DNA from: Streptomyces sp. I05A-00742
Lineage (GTDB): Bacteria; Actinomycetota; Actinomycetes; Streptomycetales; Streptomycetaceae
Length of the DNA stretch: 64,000 bases
Direction: 5' to 3'
Assembly (NCBI RefSeq): GCF_013055795.1
Contig: NZ_JABETO010000004.1
Coordinates: forward strand, 173,052-237,051
The position numbers and the translations under genes were made by a program. Below the pieces are notes generated by a model. It ran no database searches and had not been told where the DNA came from. It worked only from the letters and a program-made list of their open reading frames with translations. Of this stretch, positions 9,767-17,856 are shown piece after piece. How positions within the stretch are numbered: the stretch's first letter is position 1; every line of letters begins with the position of its first letter.

Positions 9767-10780
9767 ATGCGCATTCCGTCCGCCGTCGGTGTGGTGTCCG
9801 CCGCCCTGTGGCTGCCCCGCGGGCACTGCACGGTCGAGGACGCGTACATCGACGGCGTCCTCGTCGACGGCCAGGACGTGCCGCCGTCCCCGGACCGGGT
9901 GCCGCAGACCGGCGGCGAGACTCCCGAGTTCATGGCGGCCGGGGCGGTGCGGGAGGCACTGGCCGCGGCCGGCCGGGCGGCCGGCGACCTGGACGTCCTG
10001 GCCTACGCCTGGACCGTGCGGACGGGCCCCGAGCTGTACGCGCCGCCCTTCCGCCTCGCCAAGGCCCTGTCGGTCGGGGACTGTTCGGTCCTCGGCGTCG
10101 TCCAGGCGTGCAACGGCGGGGCCGCGGCGTTGGAGGTCGCGGTGACACGGATGCTGGCGGACGACCGGATCCGCCTCGCCGCGGCCGTGGCCTCGGACAC
10201 CTTCGAGGAGTTCGGCTCCCGCCGGTGGACGGATCCCACGGTGATGGTCGGCGGGGACGGCGCCGCGGCGGTGGTGCTGTGCCGGGGGCCGGGGCCGCTG
10301 CGGCTGCGGTCGCTGGTGTCCAAGGGACACACCTGCGCCGGCATCCTGGAGGCCGCGCAGGGCCTGCGCGGCCGGCTGCCGGGCACGGAGACGGTGCCCG
10401 AACCCCCCTCCGAGACCCACCTCAAGGAGTCGCTGCACAGCGCGGAGCGGTTCGGGGTCTGCATCCGTGAGGTGGTGGACGAGGCCCTGGACGACGCCGG
10501 TCTCCGGGCCGGCGACCCGGGCATCACCACGGTCCTGCTGCCCCGCCTCGCCGCCCCGTTCGTCGAGGCGTTCGTCCTTCCGGCCCTTCCCGGACCCCTG
10601 CGGGACAAGGCGTTCGTGGCCGACCCGCACACCGGCCACCTGGGATCGGGCGACGCGCTGGCCAACATCGAATACGCCCGCCGGAACCTGACGTTGGACG
10701 CCGGTCAGCACCTGCTCGTCCTCAACGGCGGTCAGGGCGTGACGGCGTCGTGCATGGTGTTCGCGCCGGGCGAGGGCTGA
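9767..10780 (+). CDS. KAS III-like (FabH-superfamily) protein with non-canonical active site
   Basis: 337 residues. The ATG follows AGGAGGAACGAC, 11 bases after the exporter stop. The thiolase fold is recognisable: nucleophile Cys115 in VVQACNGGAAA, then VMVGGDGAAAVVL and a C-terminal NGGQGVTASCMVF segment. The usual HQAN histidine position reads LLPRLAAP (Arg260), and the GNT asparagine position reads HTGHLGSGD (His291), so the Cys-His-Asn triad of FabH is not conserved. KAS III-like acyltransferases that transfer an acyl group to O or N rather than condense with malonyl-ACP are known to alter this triad. Acyl transfer is therefore possible, but this is inference. Confidence 0.8.
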   Translation: MRIPSAVGVVSAALWLPRGHCTVEDAYIDGVLVDGQDVPPSPDRVPQTGGETPEFMAAGAVREALAAAGRAAGDLDVLAYAWTVRTGPELYAPPFRLAKALSVGDCSVLGVVQACNGGAAALEVAVTRMLADDRIRLAAAVASDTFEEFGSRRWTDPTVMVGGDGAAAVVLCRGPGPLRLRSLVSKGHTCAGILEAAQGLRGRLPGTETVPEPPSETHLKESLHSAERFGVCIREVVDEALDDAGLRAGDPGITTVLLPRLAAPFVEAFVLPALPGPLRDKAFVADPHTGHLGSGDALANIEYARRNLTLDAGQHLLVLNGGQGVTASCMVFAPGEG

Positions 10781-10812
10781 GACCGCGGGCGCCCCGCCGG
10801 GCGCCCGCCCGG

Positions 10813-11679
10813 TCAGCCGTCGAGGTCGACGCGGGGGACGGTCCGGAGCAGCCCCGTCATCCGTCGCTGGATGCCGTCGGTCAGCGCCGGGGGCGCGTAC
10901 TGGTGGACGCGCACCATCAGGCTCTCCCGCCCGGTGCAGTACCGCGCGGCGGGCCGCCGGGCGCACACCGCCCGGCACACCACGCGGGCGGCCTGCCCGG
11001 CCGGGCGGAAGGGGCGGTGCCGTGCCAGGCCGCCCAGGGCCACCAGGTAGGCGTTCTGGTACGGCGAGGCGCCCTCGGCCGCCAGCCGGATCATGCGCTG
11101 CGCGCCGTCGGCGACCATCGGCGACTCGTGGAAGCCCGGCTCGACCAGCGTCACTTTGACGCCGTCCCCCGCCACCTCCATCCGGAGGGCGTCGCTGAGC
11201 GCCTCCAGGGCGTGCTTGCTCGCCGCGTACCAGCCTTGGAAGGGGGAGGCGACGAGGCCGGCCATGGAGGTGACGTTGACGATGCGTCCCTCGCCCCGGC
11301 GCCGCATGCCCGGCACGGCGAGCCGGCAGATGCGGGCCGGGCCGAAGAGGTTGACGTCCAGCACCCTGCGGGCCTCCTCGTCGGTGACGTCCTCGACCGC
11401 CCCGGCGAGGTGCGTCCCGGCGTTGTTGACGACGGCCCAGGGGCCGCCGCCGGTCAGCTCCTCGATCCGTGCGAAGCCTTCCTCGCAGCTCTTGGCGTCG
11501 GCCACGTCCATCAGGACGGTCCGCACCGTGGTTCCGCCGTCCCGGGCCGCCGCGGCGAGGGCCGCCGCCTTCTCCTCGGTCCGGACCGTGCCGATGACGT
11601 CGAGCCCCCGGCGGGCCAGGCCGAGGGCCACCTCCCGGCCGATCCCGCCGCTGGCTCCGGTGACGACCACACTGCGCAT
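10813..11679 (-). CDS. Short-chain dehydrogenase/reductase
   Basis: 288 residues, a classical SDR: TGASGGIG cofactor loop at residues 7-14, NNAG in the middle, Ser of NVTSMAG, and the catalytic YAASK. Acidic residues after the second strand are missing and Arg is present (GTVRTEE), which favours NADP. The ATG at 11679 is preceded by GAGGGGGAA. It is convergent to the KAS III-like gene (32-base gap) and divergent from the second KAS III. It is probably the keto-reducing or tailoring partner of the surrounding FAS-like genes. The C-terminus (about residues 215-288) is Arg/Ala-rich and longer than in minimal SDRs. Confidence 0.88.
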   Translation of the reverse strand: MRSVVVTGASGGIGREVALGLARRGLDVIGTVRTEEKAAALAAAARDGGTTVRTVLMDVADAKSCEEGFARIEELTGGGPWAVVNNAGTHLAGAVEDVTDEEARRVLDVNLFGPARICRLAVPGMRRRGEGRIVNVTSMAGLVASPFQGWYAASKHALEALSDALRMEVAGDGVKVTLVEPGFHESPMVADGAQRMIRLAAEGASPYQNAYLVALGGLARHRPFRPAGQAARVVCRAVCARRPAARYCTGRESLMVRVHQYAPPALTDGIQRRMTGLLRTVPRVDLDG

Positions 11680-11892
11680 GTGATTCCCCCTCGTCTCCTC
11701 GTGCCGGAAAACACCCGCGTCGGATCCGGCATTCATGCCTACCCGTACGGCGCTCGCCCGATTCCCCCGTCCATCGCACCGGTATTCCCCATACGACCCG
11801 ATCGTCATATCGGCAATTCCCCTGGTTGTGCCCGCACTCCCCGCCGGGTATAGATGAGGGGCGGTCCTCAACCGCCCGAGAGGAGGCGGGAA
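11680..11892. promoter_or_regulatory. Divergent control region with repeated ATTCCCC elements
   Basis: 213 bases between the SDR and the KAS III/ACP/KAS II operon. ATTCCCC occurs at 11683-11689 (this copy is the SDR Shine-Dalgarno read backwards), 11761-11767, 11784-11790 and 11816-11822. The second and third copies are 23 bases apart, about two helical turns. The plus-strand Shine-Dalgarno AGGAGG is at 11881-11886. Confidence 0.45.
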
Positions 11893-12897
11893 TTGACCCG
11901 TCCGCGCTATTCCCGGATGTCCGCCGTGGCGGCCCATCTGCCGGAGCGGAGGATTTCCACCGACGAACTCGAGGACATCATCCAGGAGAACAGCCCGGAA
12001 TTCCGGGTGCCCCGGGGGATGATCCGCCGTATGACCGGCGTCGCCCACCGGTACCTGCGGCCGGACGACCAGATGCCCTCCGACCTCGCCGTGACCGCGG
12101 CGGGCAAGGCCCTGGCCGACGCCGGGTGGCAGCCGGGCGACCTGGATCTGATCGTCTTCGCCGCGGTGTCCATGGACCTCCTGGAGCCCGCCACCGCCCA
12201 TGTCGTGGCCGCCAAACTCGGGGCGGGCTGCCCCGTGTTCGACGTCAAGAACGCCTGCAACAGCCTGCTGAACGGCTTGGAGGTCGGGGACGCGCTGATC
12301 AGGTCGGGGGCCTACCGCCGCGTTCTCGTCTGCTGCGGCGAGTGCCCCACCCACATCCTCCGCAAATCCGTGTCCGGGCCGCGCGAGTTCCTCGACGCCA
12401 TGGTCGGTTACACCGTCTCGGACGTGGGGGCGGCGGTCCTCCTGGAGGCGTCGGACGAACCGGGACTCCTGGGGTTCGGCATGCGGGCGATCTCGTCGGA
12501 GTGGCCCGCGGGCGCGGTGCCGCTGCCCGGCGTCCCTTCCGGCGCCTCCCGGCTGCGCTTCGACCTGCCGGTCATGGCCAGGGCGGTCCACCGGCTCGTC
12601 GACGAGGAGACCCTCGCGTGGTCGTCGGGGCGGACCGGGCTCCCCATGACGGAGGTCTCGATGTGCTGTGCCCACCTGGCGGCCGGCGCCCTCGCCGACG
12701 ACTTCTCCGCCACCGTCGGTATCCCCCGGAGCAAGCTGGTCACCACCATCACGTCCCACGGCAACACCGCCTCGGCCACCCTGCCCCTGCAACTGGACCT
12801 CGCCCTGCGCGAGGGCCGGGCGGCCCGGGGGGACACCGTCCTGCTGGCCGGTCTCGCGAGCGGCATCAGTCTGGGATTCCTGTGGCTGCGGTTATGA
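11893..12897 (+). CDS. 3-oxoacyl-ACP synthase III (FabH-like), TTG start, TTA last codon
   Basis: 334 residues from TTG 11893, chosen because AGGAGG lies at 11881-11886 with a 6-base spacer; an in-frame ATG at 11854 lacks a good ribosome site. The full Cys-His-Asn triad is visible: Cys122 (VKNACNS), His261 (MCCAHLAAG) and Asn291 (SHGNTASATLP). It should prime chain assembly by condensing an acyl-CoA with malonyl-ACP. The histidine motif is CAHL rather than HQAN, so it belongs to a divergent branch. The final sense codon, 12892-12894, is TTA. ACP and KAS II follow, the three forming a small FAS-like operon. Confidence 0.87.
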   Translation: MTRPRYSRMSAVAAHLPERRISTDELEDIIQENSPEFRVPRGMIRRMTGVAHRYLRPDDQMPSDLAVTAAGKALADAGWQPGDLDLIVFAAVSMDLLEPATAHVVAAKLGAGCPVFDVKNACNSLLNGLEVGDALIRSGAYRRVLVCCGECPTHILRKSVSGPREFLDAMVGYTVSDVGAAVLLEASDEPGLLGFGMRAISSEWPAGAVPLPGVPSGASRLRFDLPVMARAVHRLVDEETLAWSSGRTGLPMTEVSMCCAHLAAGALADDFSATVGIPRSKLVTTITSHGNTASATLPLQLDLALREGRAARGDTVLLAGLASGISLGFLWLRL

Positions 12898-12945
12898 CCT
12901 CCGCGGCCACGGGCGAGAAGCAACCGAGGGATGGAGGGCCAGCCC

Positions 12946-13203
12946 GTGTCCGATCTCCATGAGACCCTGTTCGGCGTTCTGGAAGGAAACTTCGGCATCC
13001 CCCGCACGGAGGTGAGTCCCGGGACGAAGCTCACCGAGCTCGGCCTGGAATCGCTCGCCCGCGCCGAGCTGGCGCTGATCCTCCGGGACCGGCTCGCCGT
13101 GGCGCTGACCGACGAGGACGTGCCCGAGGACACCACCGTCGGCGATGTGATCGAGCTGCTGTCCACCCGGGTGGCGGAGGCCGGCGCCCGGGAGGCCGGG
13201 TGA
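12946..13203 (+). CDS. Free acyl carrier protein
   Basis: 85 residues from GTG 12946, which has GGAGGG about 7 bases upstream. An ATG at 12931 is in frame, but its GAGGG abuts it. The phosphopantetheine attachment Ser is in LTELGLESLARAEL, helix II of the ACP fold; Glu replaces the more common Asp before Ser. It lies between KAS III and KAS II and overlaps KAS II by 4 bases (GTGA), implying translational coupling. It is the likely carrier of a starter acyl chain or tailoring intermediate for the nearby PKS. Confidence 0.9.
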   Translation: MSDLHETLFGVLEGNFGIPRTEVSPGTKLTELGLESLARAELALILRDRLAVALTDEDVPEDTTVGDVIELLSTRVAEAGAREAG

Positions 13204-14429
13204 CCGGGGACCGCCGGGTGGCGGTGACCGGCATCGGCCTGGTCACCGCGGCCGGGATCGGCCGCGCCCCCACCTGGGAGGCCGTGTGCGCCGGCGTCGG
13301 AACCGCCACCCGCACACCCGCTCTCCGCGGACAACGGGTCGACTTTTTCTGCACGTTGCCCCCTCTCGGCGCCGCCCTCGCCCCGCTGCGCCGCAAGGTG
13401 TGGCGGCTGGACCCGTTCGCGCGCGCCGCGCTGCTCGCCGCCCGCGAGGCGATGGCGGACAGCGGTCTCGACCCGGCGGAATGGGACGCGTCACGCGTCG
13501 GCGTCGTGCTGGGCAGCGGCTGCGGCGGGGGCTGGAGCGTGTGGCAGCAGCAGGAGCGGCTGCGCGACCGCGGGCCTGAGCACGTCTCCTCACTGCTGCA
13601 TCCCATGAGCCTGATCAACATGGCGGCCGCCGAAGTGGCCCTGGAATGCGGGGCGCTGGGCCCCAGCCTGACCACCGTGACCGCCTGCGCGTCCGGGGCG
13701 GACGCCCTCGCCGCGGCCCGGCTCTGGCTCACGGCGGGGCTCTGCGACATCGTCCTGGCCGGTGGCACCGAGGTGGCCACCACCCCGCTGAACGTCGTGG
13801 GCTTCGACCGGCTCGGCCTGCTCTCCCGCCGCCGCGACGACCCGGCCACCGCCTGCCGCCCCTTCGACGCCGACCGGGACGGCTTCGTCGGCGGCGAGGC
13901 CGCCGCCGTCCTGGTCCTGGAACGCCCGGAGCACGCCCGGGCGCGCGGCGCCGCCCCCCGGGCCCTGCTCACCGGCTGCGGCTCGTCCACCGACGCCCAC
14001 CACCCGACCTCCCCGCACCCCGAGGGCGCGGGCGCCCGGCGGGCCCTGCGGCTCGCCCTGGCGGACGCGGGGATGACGCCGGAGGAGGTGGACCACGTCA
14101 ACGCGCACGGGACCGGCACCCCGCTCAACGACCTCGTCGAGGGCCGCGTCATCGAGGACCTTCTGCCGCACGGGCCCGGCGTCACCGCCACCAAGGGCGT
14201 CCTGGGCCATACGCTCGGGGCCGCCGGGGCGGTGGAGGCTGCGGTGACGGTACTGACCGTCCAGCACGGCCTCGTCCCGCCCACGGCCAACCTGGACCGG
14301 CTGGACCCGGGGCTGTCGCTCGACGTCGTGCGGGGCGCACCGCGGAAGCAGCGGGTCGGGGTCGCCGTGAGCCATTCCTTCGGGTTCGGCGGGCACAACA
14401 CGGTGCTGGTGTTCCGTACGGCGGAGTGA
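13200..14429 (+). CDS. 3-oxoacyl-ACP synthase II (FabF-like)
   Basis: 409 residues from GTG 13200, overlapping the ACP stop (GTGA). The KAS II catalytic set is complete: Cys163 (TACASGADA), His303 (NAHGTGTPLND), Lys332 and His337 (KGVLGHTLGAAG), plus the glycine-rich SFGFGGHN near the end. It should elongate acyl-ACP chains by decarboxylative condensation. There is no partner chain-length factor, so this is FAS-like rather than aromatic type II PKS. With KAS III and ACP it forms a dedicated mini-FAS next to a type I PKS and an MMPL exporter. Confidence 0.92.
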   Translation: MTGDRRVAVTGIGLVTAAGIGRAPTWEAVCAGVGTATRTPALRGQRVDFFCTLPPLGAALAPLRRKVWRLDPFARAALLAAREAMADSGLDPAEWDASRVGVVLGSGCGGGWSVWQQQERLRDRGPEHVSSLLHPMSLINMAAAEVALECGALGPSLTTVTACASGADALAAARLWLTAGLCDIVLAGGTEVATTPLNVVGFDRLGLLSRRRDDPATACRPFDADRDGFVGGEAAAVLVLERPEHARARGAAPRALLTGCGSSTDAHHPTSPHPEGAGARRALRLALADAGMTPEEVDHVNAHGTGTPLNDLVEGRVIEDLLPHGPGVTATKGVLGHTLGAAGAVEAAVTVLTVQHGLVPPTANLDRLDPGLSLDVVRGAPRKQRVGVAVSHSFGFGGHNTVLVFRTAE

Positions 14430-14548
14430 GCGGGCCCGGCGGACGCCCGGAAAAATCTCCCGTGGCAGCCGTCCGACCGGTGTGGAACGGTGGAATCCGG
14501 AAAGAAGCACGACCGGAACCGCACACCCGACCCACCCGAGGAGGCCCC

Positions 14549-14626
14549 ATGTCCTCGAAGCGACGCCGCAAGAAGAAGGCCCGCCGCAACCACGCGGCCA
14601 ACCACGGCCGGCGCCCCCAGACCTGA
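14549..14626 (+). CDS. Very small basic protein, bL37-like ribosomal protein candidate
   Basis: 25 codons, preceded by GAGGAGG with a 5-base spacer. The product begins MSSKRRRKKKARR and ends ANHGRRPQT. The Arg/Lys block and the ANHG-R/K-RP ending resemble the actinobacterial ribosomal protein bL37 as I remember it from mycobacterial ribosomes. It stands alone after the KAS II gene, 119 bases downstream, and is easily lost under longer frames. Identification is by motif resemblance only. Confidence 0.6.
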   Translation: MSSKRRRKKKARRNHAANHGRRPQT

Positions 14627-14791
14627 CGACGGCGGATGTGGCCCTCCGCCCCTCGGACGGGCACGTTCTCCCGGACGTCACCCGTACGAGGGGCGGAAGG
14701 CTGCGCCGCGCCCCGCCTGCGTATGGGATGGGACTGCGTGCGGTACAGCGCAGCCGACCGCTCTCCCCCGAGCCGAATGAGGAGCCGGCAG

Positions 14792-14908
14792 ATGACCTTG
14801 TCGGAACGCGACGTGGCGGACGAGATCGAGCAGATGAAGGAGGACGCCCTGAACCAGGTGGTCACCGACGAGGACCGGGACGCCGGTCTGGCCGACGAGG
14901 ACTGGTGA
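14792..14908 (+). CDS. Small acidic hypothetical protein
   Basis: 38 residues from ATG 14792, with AGGAG 9 bases upstream; ATG 14777 is an in-frame alternative. The product is rich in Asp and Glu (MTLSERDVADEIEQMKEDA, ending DAGLADEDW) and probably one amphipathic helix. It has no recognised family. Codon usage fits Streptomyces coding sequence, which separates it from the out-of-frame noise around it. It lies between the bL37-like gene and the first SpoIIE phosphatase. Confidence 0.5.
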   Translation: MTLSERDVADEIEQMKEDALNQVVTDEDRDAGLADEDW

Positions 14909-14980
14909 GCGCACGACGGGGCGCCCCCCGCGCGGCGGCTATCGTTCGCGCCGGGCGGGGCGGCGGGGTAGACATGGAGC

Positions 14981-17743
14981 ATGGCCCGAATCCGGGGCCG
15001 CTCCTGGAGGCCCTCGGGCCGCTGGTCCGCCGGCCGGCACGTGGGTGAACGGCGCGAGCGGCGGCAGTGGCGCCGGCGGCCGCGCGGGGCGTCGGCGCGC
15101 CGGTGGCCGGTGGCGAGCACCCGCAGCGTCGCCGGTCAGATGTTCGTGCTGCAGGTGCTCATTGTGCTGCTGCTCGTCGTGGCGGCCGTCGGCACGCTGC
15201 TCTTCCAGGCGCGGACCGACAGGTTCCAGGCGGCGCGCGACCGATCGCTCGCCGCCGCGGAGGCGTTCGCGCACGCCCCCGGCCTGCCGGCCGCCATGGC
15301 CGGTCCCGACCCGTCCTCCGCCCTCCAGCCCCTGACCGAGGACGCCCGGCGGCGCGGCGGCGTCGACTTCGTCGTGGTCACCGACCGCGACGGCATCCGC
15401 TACACCCACCCCGACCCCTCCCGCATCGGGAAGCACTTCGTCGGCACCGTCGATCCGTCGCTGAAGGACGGGAAGGTCACCGTCGAGAGCGTGCACGGCC
15501 CCCTCGGCGAGGAGGTGCAGGCGGTCGTGCCGGTCCGCGACGACCGGGGCCGGATCATCGGCGCCGTCTCCTCGGGGATCAAGGTCACCGCGGTGAGCAG
15601 CGCGTTCGACCGGCAGCTGCCGTTCGTCCTGGGGGCCGGCGCGGTGGCGCTGATCCTGGCGACGGGCGGGACGGCGCTGGTCAGCCGGCGGCTGCGGCGG
15701 CAGACCCATGGACTGGGCCCGGCCGAGATGGCCCGGATGTACGAGCACCACGACGCGGTGCTGCACGCGGTCCGCGAGGGCGTGGTCATCGTCGGCGGCG
15801 ACGGCCGGCTGCTGCTCCTCAACGACGAGGCCCGCCGGCTCCTGGACCTGCCCCCCGACGTGGAGGGCCGGCACGTCACCGACCTCGGCCTGGACCCCCG
15901 GACGGCCGAGCTGCTGGCCTCCCGCCGCGTCGTCACCGACGAGGTGCTGCCCGTCGGGGACCGGCTGCTGGCGGTCAACAACCGGCCGACCGACCGCGGC
16001 GGCGGCCCGCCGGGCAGCGTCGCCACCCTGCGGGACTCCACCGAGCTCCGGGCGCTCGCCGGCCGGGCCGAGACGGCCCGCGGCCGGCTGCGGCTGCTGT
16101 ACGACGCGAGCGTGGCCGTCGGCACCACGCTCGACGTGCGGCGCACGGCCGAGGAGCTCACCCAGGTGGCGTCGCCCCGGTTCGCCGACTACGCGACCGT
16201 CGACCTCGCCGAGCCCGTCCTGCACGGCGAGGAGCCGCGGATGGTGATGGGCGGCGACACCGCCGAGCTGCGCCGGGTGGCGCTCACCGGGCCGCGGGAC
16301 GACCATCCGCTGTACCCGGCGGGCGACCTCGTCACCTTCGCCGGCCCGACGCCGCAGGCCACGGGCTTCGTGAGCGGTCACCCGGTCCTCGTCACCGATC
16401 TGGCGACCTCCGCCGGCTGGCGGACGCAGGACATGGACCGCACCCAGGCCGTCCTCGACTACGGCTTCCGGTCGCTGATCACCGTGCCGCTGAAGGCGCG
16501 CGGCGTCCTGCTGGGCATCGCCAACTTCTGGCGCACCCGCGACAGCGAACCGTTCGAGGACGAGGACCTGTCGCTCGCCGAGGAGCTGGCGGCGCGCGCC
16601 GCGGTCTGCATCGACAACGCCCGCCGCTACACCCGCGAGCACGACATGGCCGTCGCCCTGCAGCACAGCCTGCTGCCGCGCGGCCTGCCCGAACAGACGG
16701 CGCTCGACGTCGCCTTCCGTTACCTGCCGGCGCAGGCCGGGGTGGGCGGCGACTGGTTCGACGTCATCCCGCTGCCGGGAGCGCGGGTCGCCCTGGTGGT
16801 CGGCGACGTGGTCGGGCACGGGCTGCACGCCGCCGCCACCATGGGGCGGCTGCGCACCGCCGTGCTGAACTTCTCCGCCCTCGACCCGCCGCCGGACGAG
16901 CTCCTCGGGCACCTCGACGAACTGGTCGCCCGCATCGACCAGGAGGCGGCCGGCGACGCCGACGAGCCCTCCATCGCGGGCGCCACCTGTCTGTACGCGG
17001 TCTACGACCCGATCTCCGGCATCTGTTCGCTGGCCCGGGCCGGGCATCCGCTGCCGGCCCTGGTCTCCCCCGAGGGCGCCGTGGACTTCCCTGAGCTGCC
17101 GGCCGGGCCGCCGCTGGGCCTGGGCGGCCTGCCCTTCGAGGCCGCGGAGCTGCGGCTGCCGGAGGGCAGCAACCTGGTGCTCTACACGGACGGGCTGGTC
17201 GAGGACCGCCAGCGGGACATCGACGCGGGCCTGGCCATCCTCCGCGACACACTGGCGGAGCAGCCCGGCCGGACCCCGCAGGAGACCTGCGAGGCGCTGC
17301 TCGACGCGCTGCTGCCGGCCCGGCAGAGCGACGACATCGCCCTGCTCGTGGCCCGTACCCGCATCCTGGAGCGGGACCGGATCGCCGAGTGGGAGCTGCC
17401 CTCCGACCCGGCGGTGGTGGGCCGCGCCCGGGCCGACGTCACCCGGCAGCTGGCGGAGTGGGGCCTGGAGGAGGCCGTGTTCACCACCGAGCTGGTCCTC
17501 AGCGAGCTGATCACCAACGCCATCCGGCACGCCTCCGGCCCGATCCGGGTGCGCCTGCTCCGCGACCGCACGCTGATCTGCGAGGTCTCCGACACCAGCA
17601 GCACCTCGCCGCACCTGCGCTACGCGGCGGCCGAGGACGAGGGCGGCCGGGGCCTGTTCCTGGTGGCGCAGCTGGCCGAGCGCTGGGGCACCCGGTACAC
17701 ACCCGAGGGCAAGGTCATCTGGGCCGAGCAGCCGCTCGGCTGA
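14981..17743 (+). CDS. Membrane SpoIIE-family phosphatase with sensor, PAS, GAF and anti-sigma kinase domains
   Basis: 920 residues. TM1 (about 54-75), an extracytoplasmic sensor of the DcuS/CitA Cache type (about 76-210, with FVVVTDRDGIRYTHPDP and the later IGAVSSGIKV), TM2 (about 212-235), PAS (240-345), GAF (350-545), PP2C/SpoIIE phosphatase (about 555-795; Asp motifs VGGDWFDV, GDVVGHG and the late SDDIALLV) and a HATPase_c domain (800-920, NAIRHASG box and GGRGLFLV). It can in principle both dephosphorylate an anti-sigma antagonist and phosphorylate one, linking an external small-molecule signal to a partner-switching sigma cascade. The Shine-Dalgarno is weak. The next phosphatase starts 113 bases downstream. 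Confidence 0.9.
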   Translation: MARIRGRSWRPSGRWSAGRHVGERRERRQWRRRPRGASARRWPVASTRSVAGQMFVLQVLIVLLLVVAAVGTLLFQARTDRFQAARDRSLAAAEAFAHAPGLPAAMAGPDPSSALQPLTEDARRRGGVDFVVVTDRDGIRYTHPDPSRIGKHFVGTVDPSLKDGKVTVESVHGPLGEEVQAVVPVRDDRGRIIGAVSSGIKVTAVSSAFDRQLPFVLGAGAVALILATGGTALVSRRLRRQTHGLGPAEMARMYEHHDAVLHAVREGVVIVGGDGRLLLLNDEARRLLDLPPDVEGRHVTDLGLDPRTAELLASRRVVTDEVLPVGDRLLAVNNRPTDRGGGPPGSVATLRDSTELRALAGRAETARGRLRLLYDASVAVGTTLDVRRTAEELTQVASPRFADYATVDLAEPVLHGEEPRMVMGGDTAELRRVALTGPRDDHPLYPAGDLVTFAGPTPQATGFVSGHPVLVTDLATSAGWRTQDMDRTQAVLDYGFRSLITVPLKARGVLLGIANFWRTRDSEPFEDEDLSLAEELAARAAVCIDNARRYTREHDMAVALQHSLLPRGLPEQTALDVAFRYLPAQAGVGGDWFDVIPLPGARVALVVGDVVGHGLHAAATMGRLRTAVLNFSALDPPPDELLGHLDELVARIDQEAAGDADEPSIAGATCLYAVYDPISGICSLARAGHPLPALVSPEGAVDFPELPAGPPLGLGGLPFEAAELRLPEGSNLVLYTDGLVEDRQRDIDAGLAILRDTLAEQPGRTPQETCEALLDALLPARQSDDIALLVARTRILERDRIAEWELPSDPAVVGRARADVTRQLAEWGLEEAVFTTELVLSELITNAIRHASGPIRVRLLRDRTLICEVSDTSSTSPHLRYAAAEDEGGRGLFLVAQLAERWGTRYTPEGKVIWAEQPLG

Positions 17744-17856
17744 GTGGTGCGGCGGCCGCGTACCGGCCCGCCTCCGCCGCGGGCGGGCCGGCCGGTGATG
17801 TCATGCGCGGGGGGCCGGCGCGGGCGCCGGGCCACCGGACGACGGGAGGACCGACC

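Noticed and set aside
11854..11892. ATG 11854 as start of KAS III
   Set aside because: No Shine-Dalgarno there, while TTG 11893 has AGGAGG with a 6-base spacer and begins just before the conserved fold.
13200..14429. Aromatic (type II) polyketide KS/CLF pair
   Set aside because: Only one KAS II with a full Cys-His-Lys-His set; no chain-length factor lacking Cys was found beside it.
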